Assembly: GCA_016793865.1 (NCBI GenBank)
Contig: JAEULJ010000007.1
Location: 310,001 to 374,000 of the forward strand
Length of the DNA: 64,000 nucleotides
Direction: 5' to 3'
Origin: Altererythrobacter sp.
Lineage (GTDB): Bacteria > Pseudomonadota > Alphaproteobacteria > Sphingomonadales > Sphingomonadaceae
In this document: positions 29,345-39,125 of the stretch, one piece after another
How positions within the stretch are numbered: the first letter of the stretch is position 1
Layout of the letters: each line of letters opens with the position of its first letter
Position numbers and translations under genes: made by a program
Notes under the pieces: generated by a model
What the model was told of the DNA's origin: nothing
The model's database searches: none
What the model saw: only the letters and a program-made list of their open reading frames with translations

Positions 29345-31326
29345 TTCACCGTCGCGCGGAACTTGAGCGCGAAGCCCGCGCCCGGGCCCAGCGAGGCCGC
29401 GGTGGCGGTCAGCGTATTGCCTGTGATGGATGCCCCGAAGGGATCGCTCTCGTCAGCGCCAGTGGCGTTGTCGTCCTCGGCAACGGTGGCTGCGGCGCAG
29501 CTCGCTCCGCTCAGCATGGAACCGGCGGTGTAAGTCAGGGTCGTGGGAATGATGTCGGTACCGATCACGTTGGTGGCGGTCGCGCTGCCCGGGTTCTGGA
29601 TGAGTATGCAATACTCCATTACCGCACCCGGAATGGCACGCGGATTGGCGGTTCCGTTCAACGGATCGGAAACAAGCGCGCTCACCTTCGTGACCCCCAA
29701 AATGGCGGCGGGGTTGCAGAAGGTGATGTCGAAGATGGCGATCGCCTGTCCGCCGGGGTTGGCCGGCGCAGCAGATCCGTTGCCATAGGCAATGACGATG
29801 GTGTCGACCGGCTGGGAAAACGTCACAACCACATTGCCGTCTGCCGCCGCATTTGCCGACAGGACATCGCCGGTCGCGCTGTTGCCGACCACATAGTTCG
29901 CGGTTCCGTTGGTCAGTGTCGGCTGCACGGTCACGCCTGCGAAACTGCCTGTTACTACCAGCCGGTCGGCGAACTGGCCGGCGTTGTAGTCCACGTCGAA
30001 GATGGTGAACTGGGCGCCCGGCACCGCGGTGGGGAGCACGATCGTGGTCACCGCTGTCTCCGCCCGCGTGTTGAAATCGAGATACTGGTGAAGCGAACGC
30101 TGCGAACCCGCTATGCCGCCGGTGATCGCATTCGACAGCGACGGCGATTGGCCACCGTAGTTGGCATCGTTCATCCAGTTGCCGCTCGATGACACCGTGA
30201 AACCGATCGTGCCGATACCGGCCATGGCGTAGCCGTTGCTCAGCGAGCCGGCGGCCCAGGCGCGCGCGTCCCAGTCGAACAGGCTCGATCCGGCCGGGCA
30301 AGTCAGCGCCGGCGCCACGCCGGCCGTGCGTGTGCCCTGGACCGTGAAGCTCGCGCTCGCCTGGTCATCCTCGCCCGCCACGCCATTGCCGGGCGTGGAA
30401 TCGATGTCGCCCTGTGAACTGGTGGCGATTTCGGCGGTGTTGACCACCGTGGCGCTGGCCATCGCCGTGACCACCGCCTGGATCGTTATAGTCCGGGTCT
30501 GCCCCGGAGCCACTGTGCCCACCGTCCAAACTCCGGTGGACGGATCGTAGGAACCGAAGCCGGATTGGCTCGAATATGAGACCCCGGCCGGAAGCACTTC
30601 GGCAACGGTCACGCCCGTCGCGGTGCCGGGCGATGTCGCGGCGTTGCCGACCTGGAGCGTATAGGTGATCGCCGCCCCTGTCGCCGGCGCCGCATTGCTG
30701 ACGCTCTTGGTGAGCGAAAGATCGGCAAAATTCGCGGGCGCGGAGGTCAGCGCGAGCTCGGCGTAGCGGAACTGCCCGTCGTCCGAACCCGGATAGGCAT
30801 CGCAGATCTCGAGCCGCCAGGTGCCCAGGCCGGCCTTGCCCATGAAGGCGGAAAGCGGACTGTCGGGCCGGAACACATTGGCGAAGGGCGGAGGCGCCGC
30901 TGTCGAATGTGTGCCGGTGGCGCTGTCGGTGTTGACCTGCTGCGCTGCGCTGTCGTCGAGCCGGACGTTGAAGTTGTCGCCGCTGATCGTGCTGGTGTTG
31001 CCGTTCACGAGCTGTACGCGGGTTCCGTCCGGCGCCTGGAGGGTGATGCGGATGTCGCCGCGGAAGGTGTGCGTGGCGAACACCCCTACGTCCACGTCAG
31101 CGATCGTAAAGGATGTTGCGACCACGAAATTGCGGATCAGCGGCGCGCTGCAGCTGGTGGCTGCATTGATGTTGGCGACGGTCGCATTGGTGTAAGTGTT
31201 GGTGCTTTGCGCGCTTGCGGTCTGAGCAAAGGCCAGGGCGGCAGGGGCGAGGGCGAGCCACAGGGGCCACGCCTGTCCCGTTCTGGTACGGCTGTTCGCC
31301 GCAGCCCCCTTGTCCCTTCCTGTCAC
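29341..31326 (-). CDS. Exported P-domain / DUF11-like repeat protein
   Basis: 661 residues. An N-terminal signal region ends near TASAQ (about residue 40). Residues about 50-195 resemble a proprotein-convertase P/Homo-B beta domain (FRGDIRITLQAPDGTRVQLV; GLGTWRLEICDAYPGSDDGQ) without any protease domain. A DUF11-type Ig module (ADLSLTKSVSNAAPATGAAI) follows at about 200-330, then a unique region, then a C-terminal DUF11-like module with PRAIPGAVMEYCILIQN and the ending FRATVN. It is last in the five-gene locus, and its ATG overlaps the stop of the upstream barrel gene. It is probably extracellular or surface-attached; function is unknown. Confidence 0.8.
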   Translation of the reverse strand: MTGRDKGAAANSRTRTGQAWPLWLALAPAALAFAQTASAQSTNTYTNATVANINAATSCSAPLIRNFVVATSFTIADVDVGVFATHTFRGDIRITLQAPDGTRVQLVNGNTSTISGDNFNVRLDDSAAQQVNTDSATGTHSTAAPPPFANVFRPDSPLSAFMGKAGLGTWRLEICDAYPGSDDGQFRYAELALTSAPANFADLSLTKSVSNAAPATGAAITYTLQVGNAATSPGTATGVTVAEVLPAGVSYSSQSGFGSYDPSTGVWTVGTVAPGQTRTITIQAVVTAMASATVVNTAEIATSSQGDIDSTPGNGVAGEDDQASASFTVQGTRTAGVAPALTCPAGSSLFDWDARAWAAGSLSNGYAMAGIGTIGFTVSSSGNWMNDANYGGQSPSLSNAITGGIAGSQRSLHQYLDFNTRAETAVTTIVLPTAVPGAQFTIFDVDYNAGQFADRLVVTGSFAGVTVQPTLTNGTANYVVGNSATGDVLSANAAADGNVVVTFSQPVDTIVIAYGNGSAAPANPGGQAIAIFDITFCNPAAILGVTKVSALVSDPLNGTANPRAIPGAVMEYCILIQNPGSATATNVIGTDIIPTTLTYTAGSMLSGASCAAATVAEDDNATGADESDPFGASITGNTLTATAASLGPGAGFALKFRATVN

Positions 31327-34300
31327 CGGCCCAGCCCTAGGAAGGAGAAGGTCTCGCTGTCGAGCTTGACTTTGACCGCCGCATAGACGCCCGCGTCGGT
31401 ATGCCGGGCGGCGGAGAAATCGGCATCGCGGAAGCCCTTCACATTGTAACCCAGGGTCAGAAGCGTGTTCTTGGCCGGGCTGAGGCCGATCTGCGGACCG
31501 AAGGCGAAGGCGGTGGTGCCATCGGTCATGTTGGCGCGCACCGTGCCGCTACCGCCGACCTCGATCCGTTCGCCCAGGCCAATACGTGCATCGACCCCCG
31601 CGAGTAGCGCCGTGCTGGTCACGTCCTGGTTCTCGAGCCGGTCGAGATTGTAGCGCGCGCCGAGGAACACGCCGATCTCGGTGCGGCGCACGGCTCGACC
31701 GTCCTCCTCGCCCTCCGGCCGCCAATTGGTGGATATGCTGGCCACGAGCCGCTGCGACTGGGCGTTTCCGTCGACGGTGAGGACCGTGCGGCCGAGCGGG
31801 CCGGCCTCGCCCATAACCGCGTCGCTCACGCGGTCGCCCCGGTATTCGAGCCGGGCGAGCGAGGCGAAATCGGAATCGGCCGGGCGGTATGCGGCGGCGA
31901 TGGTGGCCTGGACCACTTCCGTGCTCGCCGAGGCGGCACCGTTCGCGCGGGTCCAGCTCGCGCCGCCGCCTACGGTCACGCCGTCGCCGAGTTGGCGGAT
32001 CAGGCCGGCGGTGAGCCCCTTGCGATTGGCGAACTCGCCATCGCGCCATTCGCCGCGCAGCGTGGCCGACCAGCTGTGCACCCGCCAGCCGAGCCCCAGC
32101 GTGAGCGCGGTGAAATCCTCGAACCGCCCGCCGCCCTGCGACAGATAGCCGCCACTCGCGGCCGGTTGCAGCGGGTTGATGAGCGCTGCGGGATCGCCAC
32201 CGCCCAGCTTGCGGTTGCCGTCGATGGTGGCGTCGAGCGTGAGTTGCGGTGTCAGCGGGAGGCTCTGGGCCAGGCCGAAGGCGGCATAGCTGCGCGATCC
32301 CGCCTCCGCGATGTCCTGGCGCCCGATGGTGCTGACGATGCGGGCACCTGCCCAGGGCGAAAGCTCGAAGCCGAGGTTGAAATCGCGCGCATCGATCGCC
32401 TGGCCGCTGGAGATTTCGTAGTTGCCGACCAGACGCACCGCATCGGTCAGCGCATAGCGAGCGCGCAGCCGATGGCGGGTGGGAAGGTCGATGGAGCCGG
32501 TCGAACCCAGCGAAAGGCTGGTGCCCACGCCCAGTTCCAGCCGGTTCCCGAGGAGTCGCCTCGTCGCCTGGCCTTCCAGCACGGTGGAGGTCGCGGAGGA
32601 GCCGTTGGCGAGGCGATCGGTGATGTGCGCGACCCCGATACGGGCATCGCCCGCGAGGCCGCGATATACGAAATCGCCCTGGACCGCGATGCGGCTGCCG
32701 GCGTCGGAGAGGCTCTTGTCGTACCAGCTGCGCGCGACGAGGCTGGCGTTGTCCGAAAGCGCATAGCGGCCATCGACACCGAACTTGCGGCGGCCCAGTT
32801 CGACCGTGTTCTGCTGGCCTGTGCCGAAATCGCGACCCGCCTGGCGAGCGTAGGCGAGCAGGTCCACCCTTCCGCTGCGGTGTTCCGCCTCAAGCAGCCA
32901 GGCCGCGGTTTCAACCCCCTCGCGGCGGCTCACGGCCGCCTCGGCGCGGATCTCGGTCGCCGCGCCCATCCGCGCACGCAGATCGAGGGCGGCCAGCTCG
33001 GTGCGCGCTCCGGCGCCACGGTCGCTGATAGCGGTCGCGCCGATGCGGACCTCGTTGCGCTCGCCCAGGGTCACATCGCCGCGCAGACCCGCGTTCCACT
33101 GGCCCTCGCCGAAGCCGTTGGCGGCCTCGTAGTCGACCACGATGAATTGCGGGTTGAGGTCGAAATCGCGGCTCAGCACGGGTTCCTTGAAGCGGATGCT
33201 GCCCGACAGCACGTCGAGATCGTAATCGATGTAGCGGGACAGCTCGCGGCGGCTGACGATGACTTCGGAGCGGAGCCGGTCGCGCACCTCGATCGCCACC
33301 CGCTCGCTGTTGGCGAGGATATTGCGGTCGCGCAGCGCATAGGGGCCGGTGATGCCCGCGCCCTGGATTTCGTCGCGGCGATACCGCCCCGCCACCTTGG
33401 CTGCGAAGCCCTGCGCGTGGACGGCGCCGACACGCGCTTCCGCTTTCGCGCCGGTCATGGTGCGCTGGTAGCGGCCGAGCTGTGTCTGGTCGAAACCGGT
33501 CACGAAATCGCCGTAGAGGGCGTAGAACGCACTCGCCTCGAGCCTGACATAGAGCTTTTCGGTGCTGGCAGCATCGAAGCGGCGGGTCGAGCCGTCGGCG
33601 TAGATGGTGTAATAGGCGCTGGGATCGATGGTGCCGAGCAGGCGCTGCCCCGCCTTCTGCTTGGCGCTATCATAAGCCAGCGTCAGCAGCATACCTCCGG
33701 GCACGCGCCCCTTGGCATAGAAGGCAACCCGGGCCTTGTCGCCCAGATCGCTGTCGAAGCGCCCGCTGCGCTCCATCGCATCGGCCAGGCTCTTGGCGCC
33801 GACAGCGCCTTCGGCGAGGCCCACGAGCGTGAAGGGCAGGTCGCCCGGCACCACCCAGCCCTGGAGCTGCTGGCGGCGGGTCAGGGTTTCATCGGCGAAG
33901 TTGAAATCGAGCCGGAGCGGGCCGCTGACCATCGTCGGGGCCAGCTCGATCATCGCGATGCCGTCGTCGCCCTCGATCGTCCAGCTCGCACCCCCGCCGC
34001 CGAGGCCCGTGGCGCGCCCCGTGAGCTGGCCGAGCTGGATCTGGTCCAGCATCGCCGCGCTCTGGTAAGGCTCGGCCACGGCGAAGGCGCCGGTCACGCC
34101 GCTGCGCACGGGACGGCCCTGGCGGTCGGTGAAGCGCACCGCGGCCACGGGGCGGGTCTTGCCATCTGCGACCAGCGTCGACTTGCCCGGCACGATCTCG
34201 GCGCGCCAGGGAGCGGAGACGAACTGCACCGCGCGCACCAGCTCGACGGCGGTCGAGCCATCGGCATTGGTCACGGTGGCGGCCAGCACATTGCGCGTGC

Positions 34301-36431
34301 CCGAGAGCGGGATGCCGCGCCACACCGAGACGGCGAAGGCGCCACCCGCTCCCAGCTTGGTGCCCTCGAAAGCGAGCGGGTCGACGGGCTGCCCGTTGAT
34401 CCTGAGCGCGATCTTCTGGCCGTTCTCGTGGCGGATCACCGCGCGAATGGAGGGGATGCGCGGATTGTGTTCCGCCGTGGGAAACAGGAATTCGGTCGGC
34501 CCGTCGCCCAGCGCTGCCCAGTCGGTCTCGGCACCCGCGGCCGTGCGGTCGGCGGTAACCGCACGAGCCGGATCGGCCAGCGGGTTGACCGGGCGGGCAG
34601 CGGCGGTCTCGGCGGCCACAGGCAATGGATTGCCGTCAGGGCCGCGTTCGGGGGCGGGGGGCGCCGGCGGCGTCCAACCGGGGATCGCGGCGTGGAAATC
34701 CGCTACCGCCAGCGTACCGCCCTGGCCGGTGACGAAGCGCGAGATCGCGCTGCCGGCGCTCCGCGTGGAGCGCTCGCAATCCTGCGGAATGGCGCCGGGG
34801 GGCAGGGTGGTCGGCGCGAGGGCGACAACGTGCGTTCCCGGCTCCAGGCCCTCGAAGTGATAGCGGCCCTCGGCATCGGTTACGGCGAAGCTGCCGTCTT
34901 CCAACATGACTCGCACGCCCGGGATGCCGATCCCGCTTTCGCCAGGGCGGCATTCGCCCAGCGCGACGCGGCCGATCACGGTCATGCGCGCGGCGATGCT
35001 GTCGCGTTCGACCTGGACGCTGGCCTCGGCCACCGCGCGGTTGCCGGCCGCATCGCTCGCCTCGGCGCGGTTCATGGCCAGCCCCGGCGGGGCGTCGCTC
35101 CGCAGCGCCATTGCATAGGTGACGCGCACGGTGGCACCGGCGGGGATGACGCCCGGATCCACGATGAAGCGGCTGCCATCCGGCGCCACGGTCACCGCCT
35201 GTGGAGCCGGCGCGCCGTCGATCCGCAACGTCTCGGCCCGCAGGCGAAGCCACGGCGACGGCAGATCGACGATGCGGGTCGAGCGTTGCGGATAGGCAGG
35301 GTCGGGATTGCGCAGGGTGAGCGTGTAGTACACCGGATCGCCGGGTTGGGCGCGGGCGCGCGACGCGGCCTTGGTCAGCGTCACCCCCAAGCTCGGCCGG
35401 TCCACCGGCACATCGACCCGCACCGCGTCGGGCGTGGTCAGCGCGAAGGCCGCGCCGAAACTGGCATCGGAAATCATGAAGGCTGCGCCGCCGGGCCGTG
35501 TCAGGCGGGCCAGCGCTGCGGGCGTGGCAGCCGATGGCGCGGTATAGGGCGAGGGCGGTTCGACCACGAGGCGATAGCTGCCCAGCGCCATCAGCGGGAA
35601 TCGGTATTCTCCCGGGACCATGGGATAGACGAGGCCCGCGCCATCCGTCACCGCTTGACCCGTGACGACGGACGAGGGCCAGGGTGTAACCCCGTCGTCG
35701 GAGAAGACCCGGGCGGGCGCCCCTGTGGCGGAGTCCACGATGGTGACCCGGGCGCCGGAAACGGGGGTTCCATCCACACTGTCGAAGACCAGCCCGAAGG
35801 GGTCGGCGAGGACATTCACAATCCTTGATGCGAGGCGCTGGCCCGTGGAGCTTTCCACGATGGATGCCTCGATCGTGTCGTTCGCGCGCACGCTCAGCCG
35901 GCAATCTCCGCTCACGGGGGCGGGTGGCATCGCGCTCGTGCGGATCGCCCCTGCGAACACTGCGGTGTCGGGGCCGGTCTCGAACACCGTCAGTTCCTCG
36001 CGATCGCCCGAACTGCCGATGACGCTGATCGTCACCCGCTCGACGGCGGCCGGATCGTGGTTGGCGAGCGGCGCTGTTACCCTGACGATCAGGATTTCAC
36101 CCACCCTAACCGATGATGCGTTTGCCGCGGGCAGGGTGAACTGCCCGCCGCTTCCACCCGGAGCAATGGTCACTGGCTGGCCGCCACAGAGCGAAGGCGT
36201 GACCGCCAGGCTCGAGGCATTCATCTCCGGATGGAGCAGATCGATCGTCAGGGGAACGCGGTCTATCGTCGTCTCGACCGTGTTCGACGCAGCGGAACGG
36301 GCTTCGCCGCCCTGCACCCATGCGGCGCGGGCGGTGTTGACGATGGATTGGGCGTGGCCCGGGCCCGGAATGGTCAGCAGCGCTGTTGAGAGCGCTGCTG
36401 CCAACCGAGGGAGATTCCTAAACCAACGCAA
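31323..36431 (-). CDS. Giant outer-membrane protein with Ig/DUF11-like and SdrD-B-like modules and a C-terminal beta-barrel
   Basis: 1,702 residues. The signal peptide ends near GHAQ (residue 28), followed by SIVNTARAAWVQGG, resembling the N-termini of two sister proteins. The first about 550 residues are beta-rich modules: a DUF11-like repeat (VTLTKAASRARAQPGDPVYYTL) and an SdrD-B/carboxypeptidase-regulatory module (VRVMLEDGSFAVTDAEGRYHF). A proline-rich linker is followed by a domain containing YIDYDLDVLSGSIRF. The last about 650 residues alternate polar and hydrophobic residues with aromatic girdles, as in transmembrane beta-barrels. I infer an outer-membrane anchor, adhesin or export pore for the locus. 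It is 33 bases downstream of the preceding gene. Confidence 0.8.
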   Translation of the reverse strand: MRWFRNLPRLAAALSTALLTIPGPGHAQSIVNTARAAWVQGGEARSAASNTVETTIDRVPLTIDLLHPEMNASSLAVTPSLCGGQPVTIAPGGSGGQFTLPAANASSVRVGEILIVRVTAPLANHDPAAVERVTISVIGSSGDREELTVFETGPDTAVFAGAIRTSAMPPAPVSGDCRLSVRANDTIEASIVESSTGQRLASRIVNVLADPFGLVFDSVDGTPVSGARVTIVDSATGAPARVFSDDGVTPWPSSVVTGQAVTDGAGLVYPMVPGEYRFPLMALGSYRLVVEPPSPYTAPSAATPAALARLTRPGGAAFMISDASFGAAFALTTPDAVRVDVPVDRPSLGVTLTKAASRARAQPGDPVYYTLTLRNPDPAYPQRSTRIVDLPSPWLRLRAETLRIDGAPAPQAVTVAPDGSRFIVDPGVIPAGATVRVTYAMALRSDAPPGLAMNRAEASDAAGNRAVAEASVQVERDSIAARMTVIGRVALGECRPGESGIGIPGVRVMLEDGSFAVTDAEGRYHFEGLEPGTHVVALAPTTLPPGAIPQDCERSTRSAGSAISRFVTGQGGTLAVADFHAAIPGWTPPAPPAPERGPDGNPLPVAAETAAARPVNPLADPARAVTADRTAAGAETDWAALGDGPTEFLFPTAEHNPRIPSIRAVIRHENGQKIALRINGQPVDPLAFEGTKLGAGGAFAVSVWRGIPLSGTRNVLAATVTNADGSTAVELVRAVQFVSAPWRAEIVPGKSTLVADGKTRPVAAVRFTDRQGRPVRSGVTGAFAVAEPYQSAAMLDQIQLGQLTGRATGLGGGGASWTIEGDDGIAMIELAPTMVSGPLRLDFNFADETLTRRQQLQGWVVPGDLPFTLVGLAEGAVGAKSLADAMERSGRFDSDLGDKARVAFYAKGRVPGGMLLTLAYDSAKQKAGQRLLGTIDPSAYYTIYADGSTRRFDAASTEKLYVRLEASAFYALYGDFVTGFDQTQLGRYQRTMTGAKAEARVGAVHAQGFAAKVAGRYRRDEIQGAGITGPYALRDRNILANSERVAIEVRDRLRSEVIVSRRELSRYIDYDLDVLSGSIRFKEPVLSRDFDLNPQFIVVDYEAANGFGEGQWNAGLRGDVTLGERNEVRIGATAISDRGAGARTELAALDLRARMGAATEIRAEAAVSRREGVETAAWLLEAEHRSGRVDLLAYARQAGRDFGTGQQNTVELGRRKFGVDGRYALSDNASLVARSWYDKSLSDAGSRIAVQGDFVYRGLAGDARIGVAHITDRLANGSSATSTVLEGQATRRLLGNRLELGVGTSLSLGSTGSIDLPTRHRLRARYALTDAVRLVGNYEISSGQAIDARDFNLGFELSPWAGARIVSTIGRQDIAEAGSRSYAAFGLAQSLPLTPQLTLDATIDGNRKLGGGDPAALINPLQPAASGGYLSQGGGRFEDFTALTLGLGWRVHSWSATLRGEWRDGEFANRKGLTAGLIRQLGDGVTVGGGASWTRANGAASASTEVVQATIAAAYRPADSDFASLARLEYRGDRVSDAVMGEAGPLGRTVLTVDGNAQSQRLVASISTNWRPEGEEDGRAVRRTEIGVFLGARYNLDRLENQDVTSTALLAGVDARIGLGERIEVGGSGTVRANMTDGTTAFAFGPQIGLSPAKNTLLTLGYNVKGFRDADFSAARHTDAGVYAAVKVKLDSETFSFLGLGR

Positions 36432-36464
36432 TGGCTTCCAGCTCGAAGGCGGTTCGCCCCGGCC

Positions 36465-37577
36465 TTAGTTGATCGTGGCCCGGAACCGGAGCGTGCGGGT
36501 AACCCCCGCCGCCACGGATCCGAAATTGTTCGAAACGGTGCTACCGGACACATTCGCGCCGTCGGTGCCGGCGGTGCCGCCCGTCGCCGCGCAGCCGTCG
36601 GTGCCGTTGAAGGCCCCGTTCAGGTAGACCGAGTTCGCCACATATGTGAGCGTGGCGGGGATGGCGTCGGACGCGATCACCGAATCCGCGACTGCGGCGC
36701 CGGCGGCGTTACTGATGACGATGCAATATTCGACCACTGCGCCAGGGATGGCGCGCGGGCTGGACGAACCGCTGAACGGATCGCTGAAGATGCGGCTGTA
36801 TTTGGCAACCGCCAGCGCCGCGCTCGATACGCGATAGTCCGCGCGGGCGGCATGCTTGCCGTCACGCAGGCCGTCGCCGGTCGCCGTTTCGGCCTGTGCG
36901 TCTGCAAACACGGTTTCCACCGTCGCCTTGCCATTGACGGTAGCCGTCGGGGTCTGAGCCAGCGCGGTACCGCCGGTGCCGGCATAGCCGGTGGCAGCGG
37001 TCACGCCCGAAGCGGCGGTCGCGGTCAGGATCATGGTGGCGATGTCGCCGTTGACCTGGCTCAGCGGCACGTCGGAAACGACATAGACCGTGACCGAATC
37101 ACCCGAAGCGACCGCGGCGAGCGAGGTCGCCTGGGTGTCGCCCGCCTGCCAGCCGGCGGTGCCGTTGGTCTCGACGAAGATGCGGACATTGTTGGCGTTG
37201 AAATCGTCGTTGCCGGTGAACTTCGCCGCGCCGCCCGCCTGCTGCGTGGCCGCGAGCAGGAAGTCGATCGTCGCGTTGGAATTGTTGGTTACCAGGAAGC
37301 GGGTGACCGCATTCGTCTGACCGGGCGAGACCGAGACGGCCGCACTTTCCTGCGTGGTGACCACCAGGTCGATCTTGCGGTCGACCTTGAACACGTCGCT
37401 GGCGGTAACGGCGGTCTGCGCCACTCCGCCCACGCTGTAGCTCACGCTGACGGTGTTGGTAATATCCAGGCCAGACGCAGTCCCGACCGGAGCGGCGACG
37501 GCCAGAGTCGGAGCGAAGGCGAGCGCGAGAGCGCTACCGGTGCCCAGCCATTGCGTGGTGCGTGTCATGTCGAACAA
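36465..37577 (-). CDS. Exported DUF11-like protein (370 aa)
   Basis: The signal peptide ends near AVAAP (about residue 30). The mature N-terminus reads SGLDITNTVSVSYSVGG followed by DVFKVDRKIDL, matching the pattern in the 1,702- and 330-residue neighbours. The C-terminal module has PRAIPGAVVEYCIVISN and ends LRFRATIN, nearly the same as the 661-residue protein. Two cysteines (in VEYC and DGC) are positioned like those of the 661-residue protein and could form a disulfide. An ATG at 37568 is an alternative start. No enzyme motif is seen; it is probably a structural envelope or surface protein. Confidence 0.8.
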   Translation of the reverse strand: MFDMTRTTQWLGTGSALALAFAPTLAVAAPVGTASGLDITNTVSVSYSVGGVAQTAVTASDVFKVDRKIDLVVTTQESAAVSVSPGQTNAVTRFLVTNNSNATIDFLLAATQQAGGAAKFTGNDDFNANNVRIFVETNGTAGWQAGDTQATSLAAVASGDSVTVYVVSDVPLSQVNGDIATMILTATAASGVTAATGYAGTGGTALAQTPTATVNGKATVETVFADAQAETATGDGLRDGKHAARADYRVSSAALAVAKYSRIFSDPFSGSSSPRAIPGAVVEYCIVISNAAGAAVADSVIASDAIPATLTYVANSVYLNGAFNGTDGCAATGGTAGTDGANVSGSTVSNNFGSVAAGVTRTLRFRATIN

Positions 37578-37644
37578 TCCCTTGTAAATTTCCGCGCGAA
37601 ATCATTCCGCCTGCGGATCGACGGTGAATTCCCCCCGGATGCGC

Positions 37645-38121
37645 TCAGCGCACCTCGGCGAAATAGCTGACGTTCCCGGAGGCGCCGGGTGCGATGCTGG
37701 CCACCCGCCAGCGAACATGAGTGACGTCGCCGAGCTCGGCGGCGCGAGTTGTTCCATCGGATCTGGCCACCTTGAGCGCGGCCAGCGCGCCGAAGGTCTT
37801 GCCGCCGTCCACGGAGACATCGAAACCATCGACCCGGGCCAGCTTCACCGCCGCCGGCAGTGGATTCACCACCACGAAATCGGTCGCGGGCTGGCTTCCG
37901 GAATTGTTGTAGCGAGTGGCGAACAGCAGGCGGTCGCCGGGCAGCACCTTTGCAGGCTCCTCCATCACCTCCCTGGTCGTGCCGTTCTCGGTCACCTGGC
38001 GCACGACCTTGACCTCGCTCGTGAGCGAAACGGCCGGAGCGGCCTGGGCGGCGGCCGGGACGGAGGCCCCGGCGGCAAGTGCGATCGCGGCAAGCGCGGA
38101 AAGAAGGTGGCGATGGCTCAT
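37645..38121 (-). CDS. Small exported DUF11-like protein (158 aa)
   Basis: The signal peptide ends near AAAQA (about residue 26). The mature part is one Ig/DUF11-like module with EVKVVRQVTENGTTREVM, YNNSGSQPATDFVVVNPLP and DGFDVSVDGGKTFGAL. ATG 38121 is chosen because GAGAGG lies about 7 bases upstream in the 11-base gap after the preceding gene; an ATG at 38136 would overlap that gene. It is the shortest member of the locus and lacks the FRATxN ending, closing instead with SYFAEVR. It could be a pilot or connector for the larger proteins, but nothing proves this. Confidence 0.78.
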   Translation of the reverse strand: MSHRHLLSALAAIALAAGASVPAAAQAAPAVSLTSEVKVVRQVTENGTTREVMEEPAKVLPGDRLLFATRYNNSGSQPATDFVVVNPLPAAVKLARVDGFDVSVDGGKTFGALAALKVARSDGTTRAAELGDVTHVRWRVASIAPGASGNVSYFAEVR

Positions 38122-38132
38122 GACGGGGCCTC

Positions 38133-39125
38133 TCAATTGATCCTGACCTGGAAGGTGACGGTCCGCTGCGCGCCCGCGGCGAGCGTTCCGAGCTGGACCG
38201 CGATGCCGGAAGCGCCGCCTTGGCCGGCATCGCTGTCGGCGGCATCGGTCAGGCCGGTGCCCTCAAGGGTCAGGCTGCCTGGCAGGAAGGCGGTTCCCGT
38301 GGGAATGGCGTCGGTAACGGCGAGCCCGCTCACGCTGCCCGTTCCCGTGACGTCGGCTACGATGCGATAGGTGATCACCGCATTCGGCACGGGCCGTGTT
38401 CCGCCGAAGGGATCGGCGACGGTGGCCGACTTGTTGAGCGTGACCACCGCCTTGTCGACCGTCAGCACGGCCTGCGCGGTGGCGCGGGCGGTGGAGGCGC
38501 CGACAACGGCATCGCCCAAACCCACGCCAGCGCCGGCGAACAGCGTGCCCGCCGGGCCGGTGCCCGTCGTCGCGGTGGCGATCAGTTCGACCCTGCTGGT
38601 CGCATTCGGGGCGGCGTTGGCCGGGATGGTGACGAGCACGAGCACGTCGAGCGGCCCGTCCGCCGCCAGCACCGCGCTGGTCGCGCCATTGGTGAGCGCG
38701 GTGTCCACGCCGGCATCGAACACGCCGTTGCCGTTGGTGTCGATCGCGAGGCCGGTGACGGTGGCATCGAAGGCATTGCCGGAAACCGCCGGGTTAGCGG
38801 TCAGCACAAAGGACTCTGGTCCGTTGCCGGTGTTGGTGACCCGGAAGCGGAGCGCCGCCGTGGTCGATGCCGCCACGGGACCGCTTTCCTGCGACACGGT
38901 CGCGACGTCCAGGATCTCGTCGACCTTGAGCGTGACCGTGTTGGAATCGATCGTCTGGGTTCCCGCCGCTGCCGTGTAGGTGGCGGTGGCGGTGTTCTCG
39001 ATCAGCGAGCCTGCGGCCACGCCGGCCGCCATCGCCGGGGCGGCCAGCGCCAGCGAGGCTACGCCCGCAACAAGCGAGGCGGCGGTCATGGTAACCGATT
39101 TATTGAGTTGAGCGCCCTTGAACAT
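38133..39125 (-). CDS. Exported DUF11-like protein (330 aa), first gene of the surface locus
   Basis: The signal peptide ends near AMAAG (about residue 34). The mature N-terminus has SLIENTATATYTAAAG and SNTVTLKVDEILD, the same NT...SN-TV...VD pattern as the sister proteins. The C-terminal half has TRPVPNAVITYRIVAD and TDAIPTGTAFLPGSL, and ends VTFQVRIN. It lacks the EYC cysteine of two relatives. A segment DTNGNGVFDAGVD looks like a calcium-binding loop (DxNxNGxxD). ATG 39125 is preferred, directly before the basic signal sequence; an upstream ATG at 39146 is possible. It opens the operon after a structured leader. Confidence 0.8.
   Translation of the reverse strand: MFKGAQLNKSVTMTAASLVAGVASLALAAPAMAAGVAAGSLIENTATATYTAAAGTQTIDSNTVTLKVDEILDVATVSQESGPVAASTTAALRFRVTNTGNGPESFVLTANPAVSGNAFDATVTGLAIDTNGNGVFDAGVDTALTNGATSAVLAADGPLDVLVLVTIPANAAPNATSRVELIATATTGTGPAGTLFAGAGVGLGDAVVGASTARATAQAVLTVDKAVVTLNKSATVADPFGGTRPVPNAVITYRIVADVTGTGSVSGLAVTDAIPTGTAFLPGSLTLEGTGLTDAADSDAGQGGASGIAVQLGTLAAGAQRTVTFQVRIN

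Noticed and set aside
31992-35828. A plus-strand open frame of about 1,280 codons opposite the surface-protein gene
   Set aside because: Low-complexity antisense frame; the minus-strand protein has a signal peptide and clear modules, so it is the real gene.
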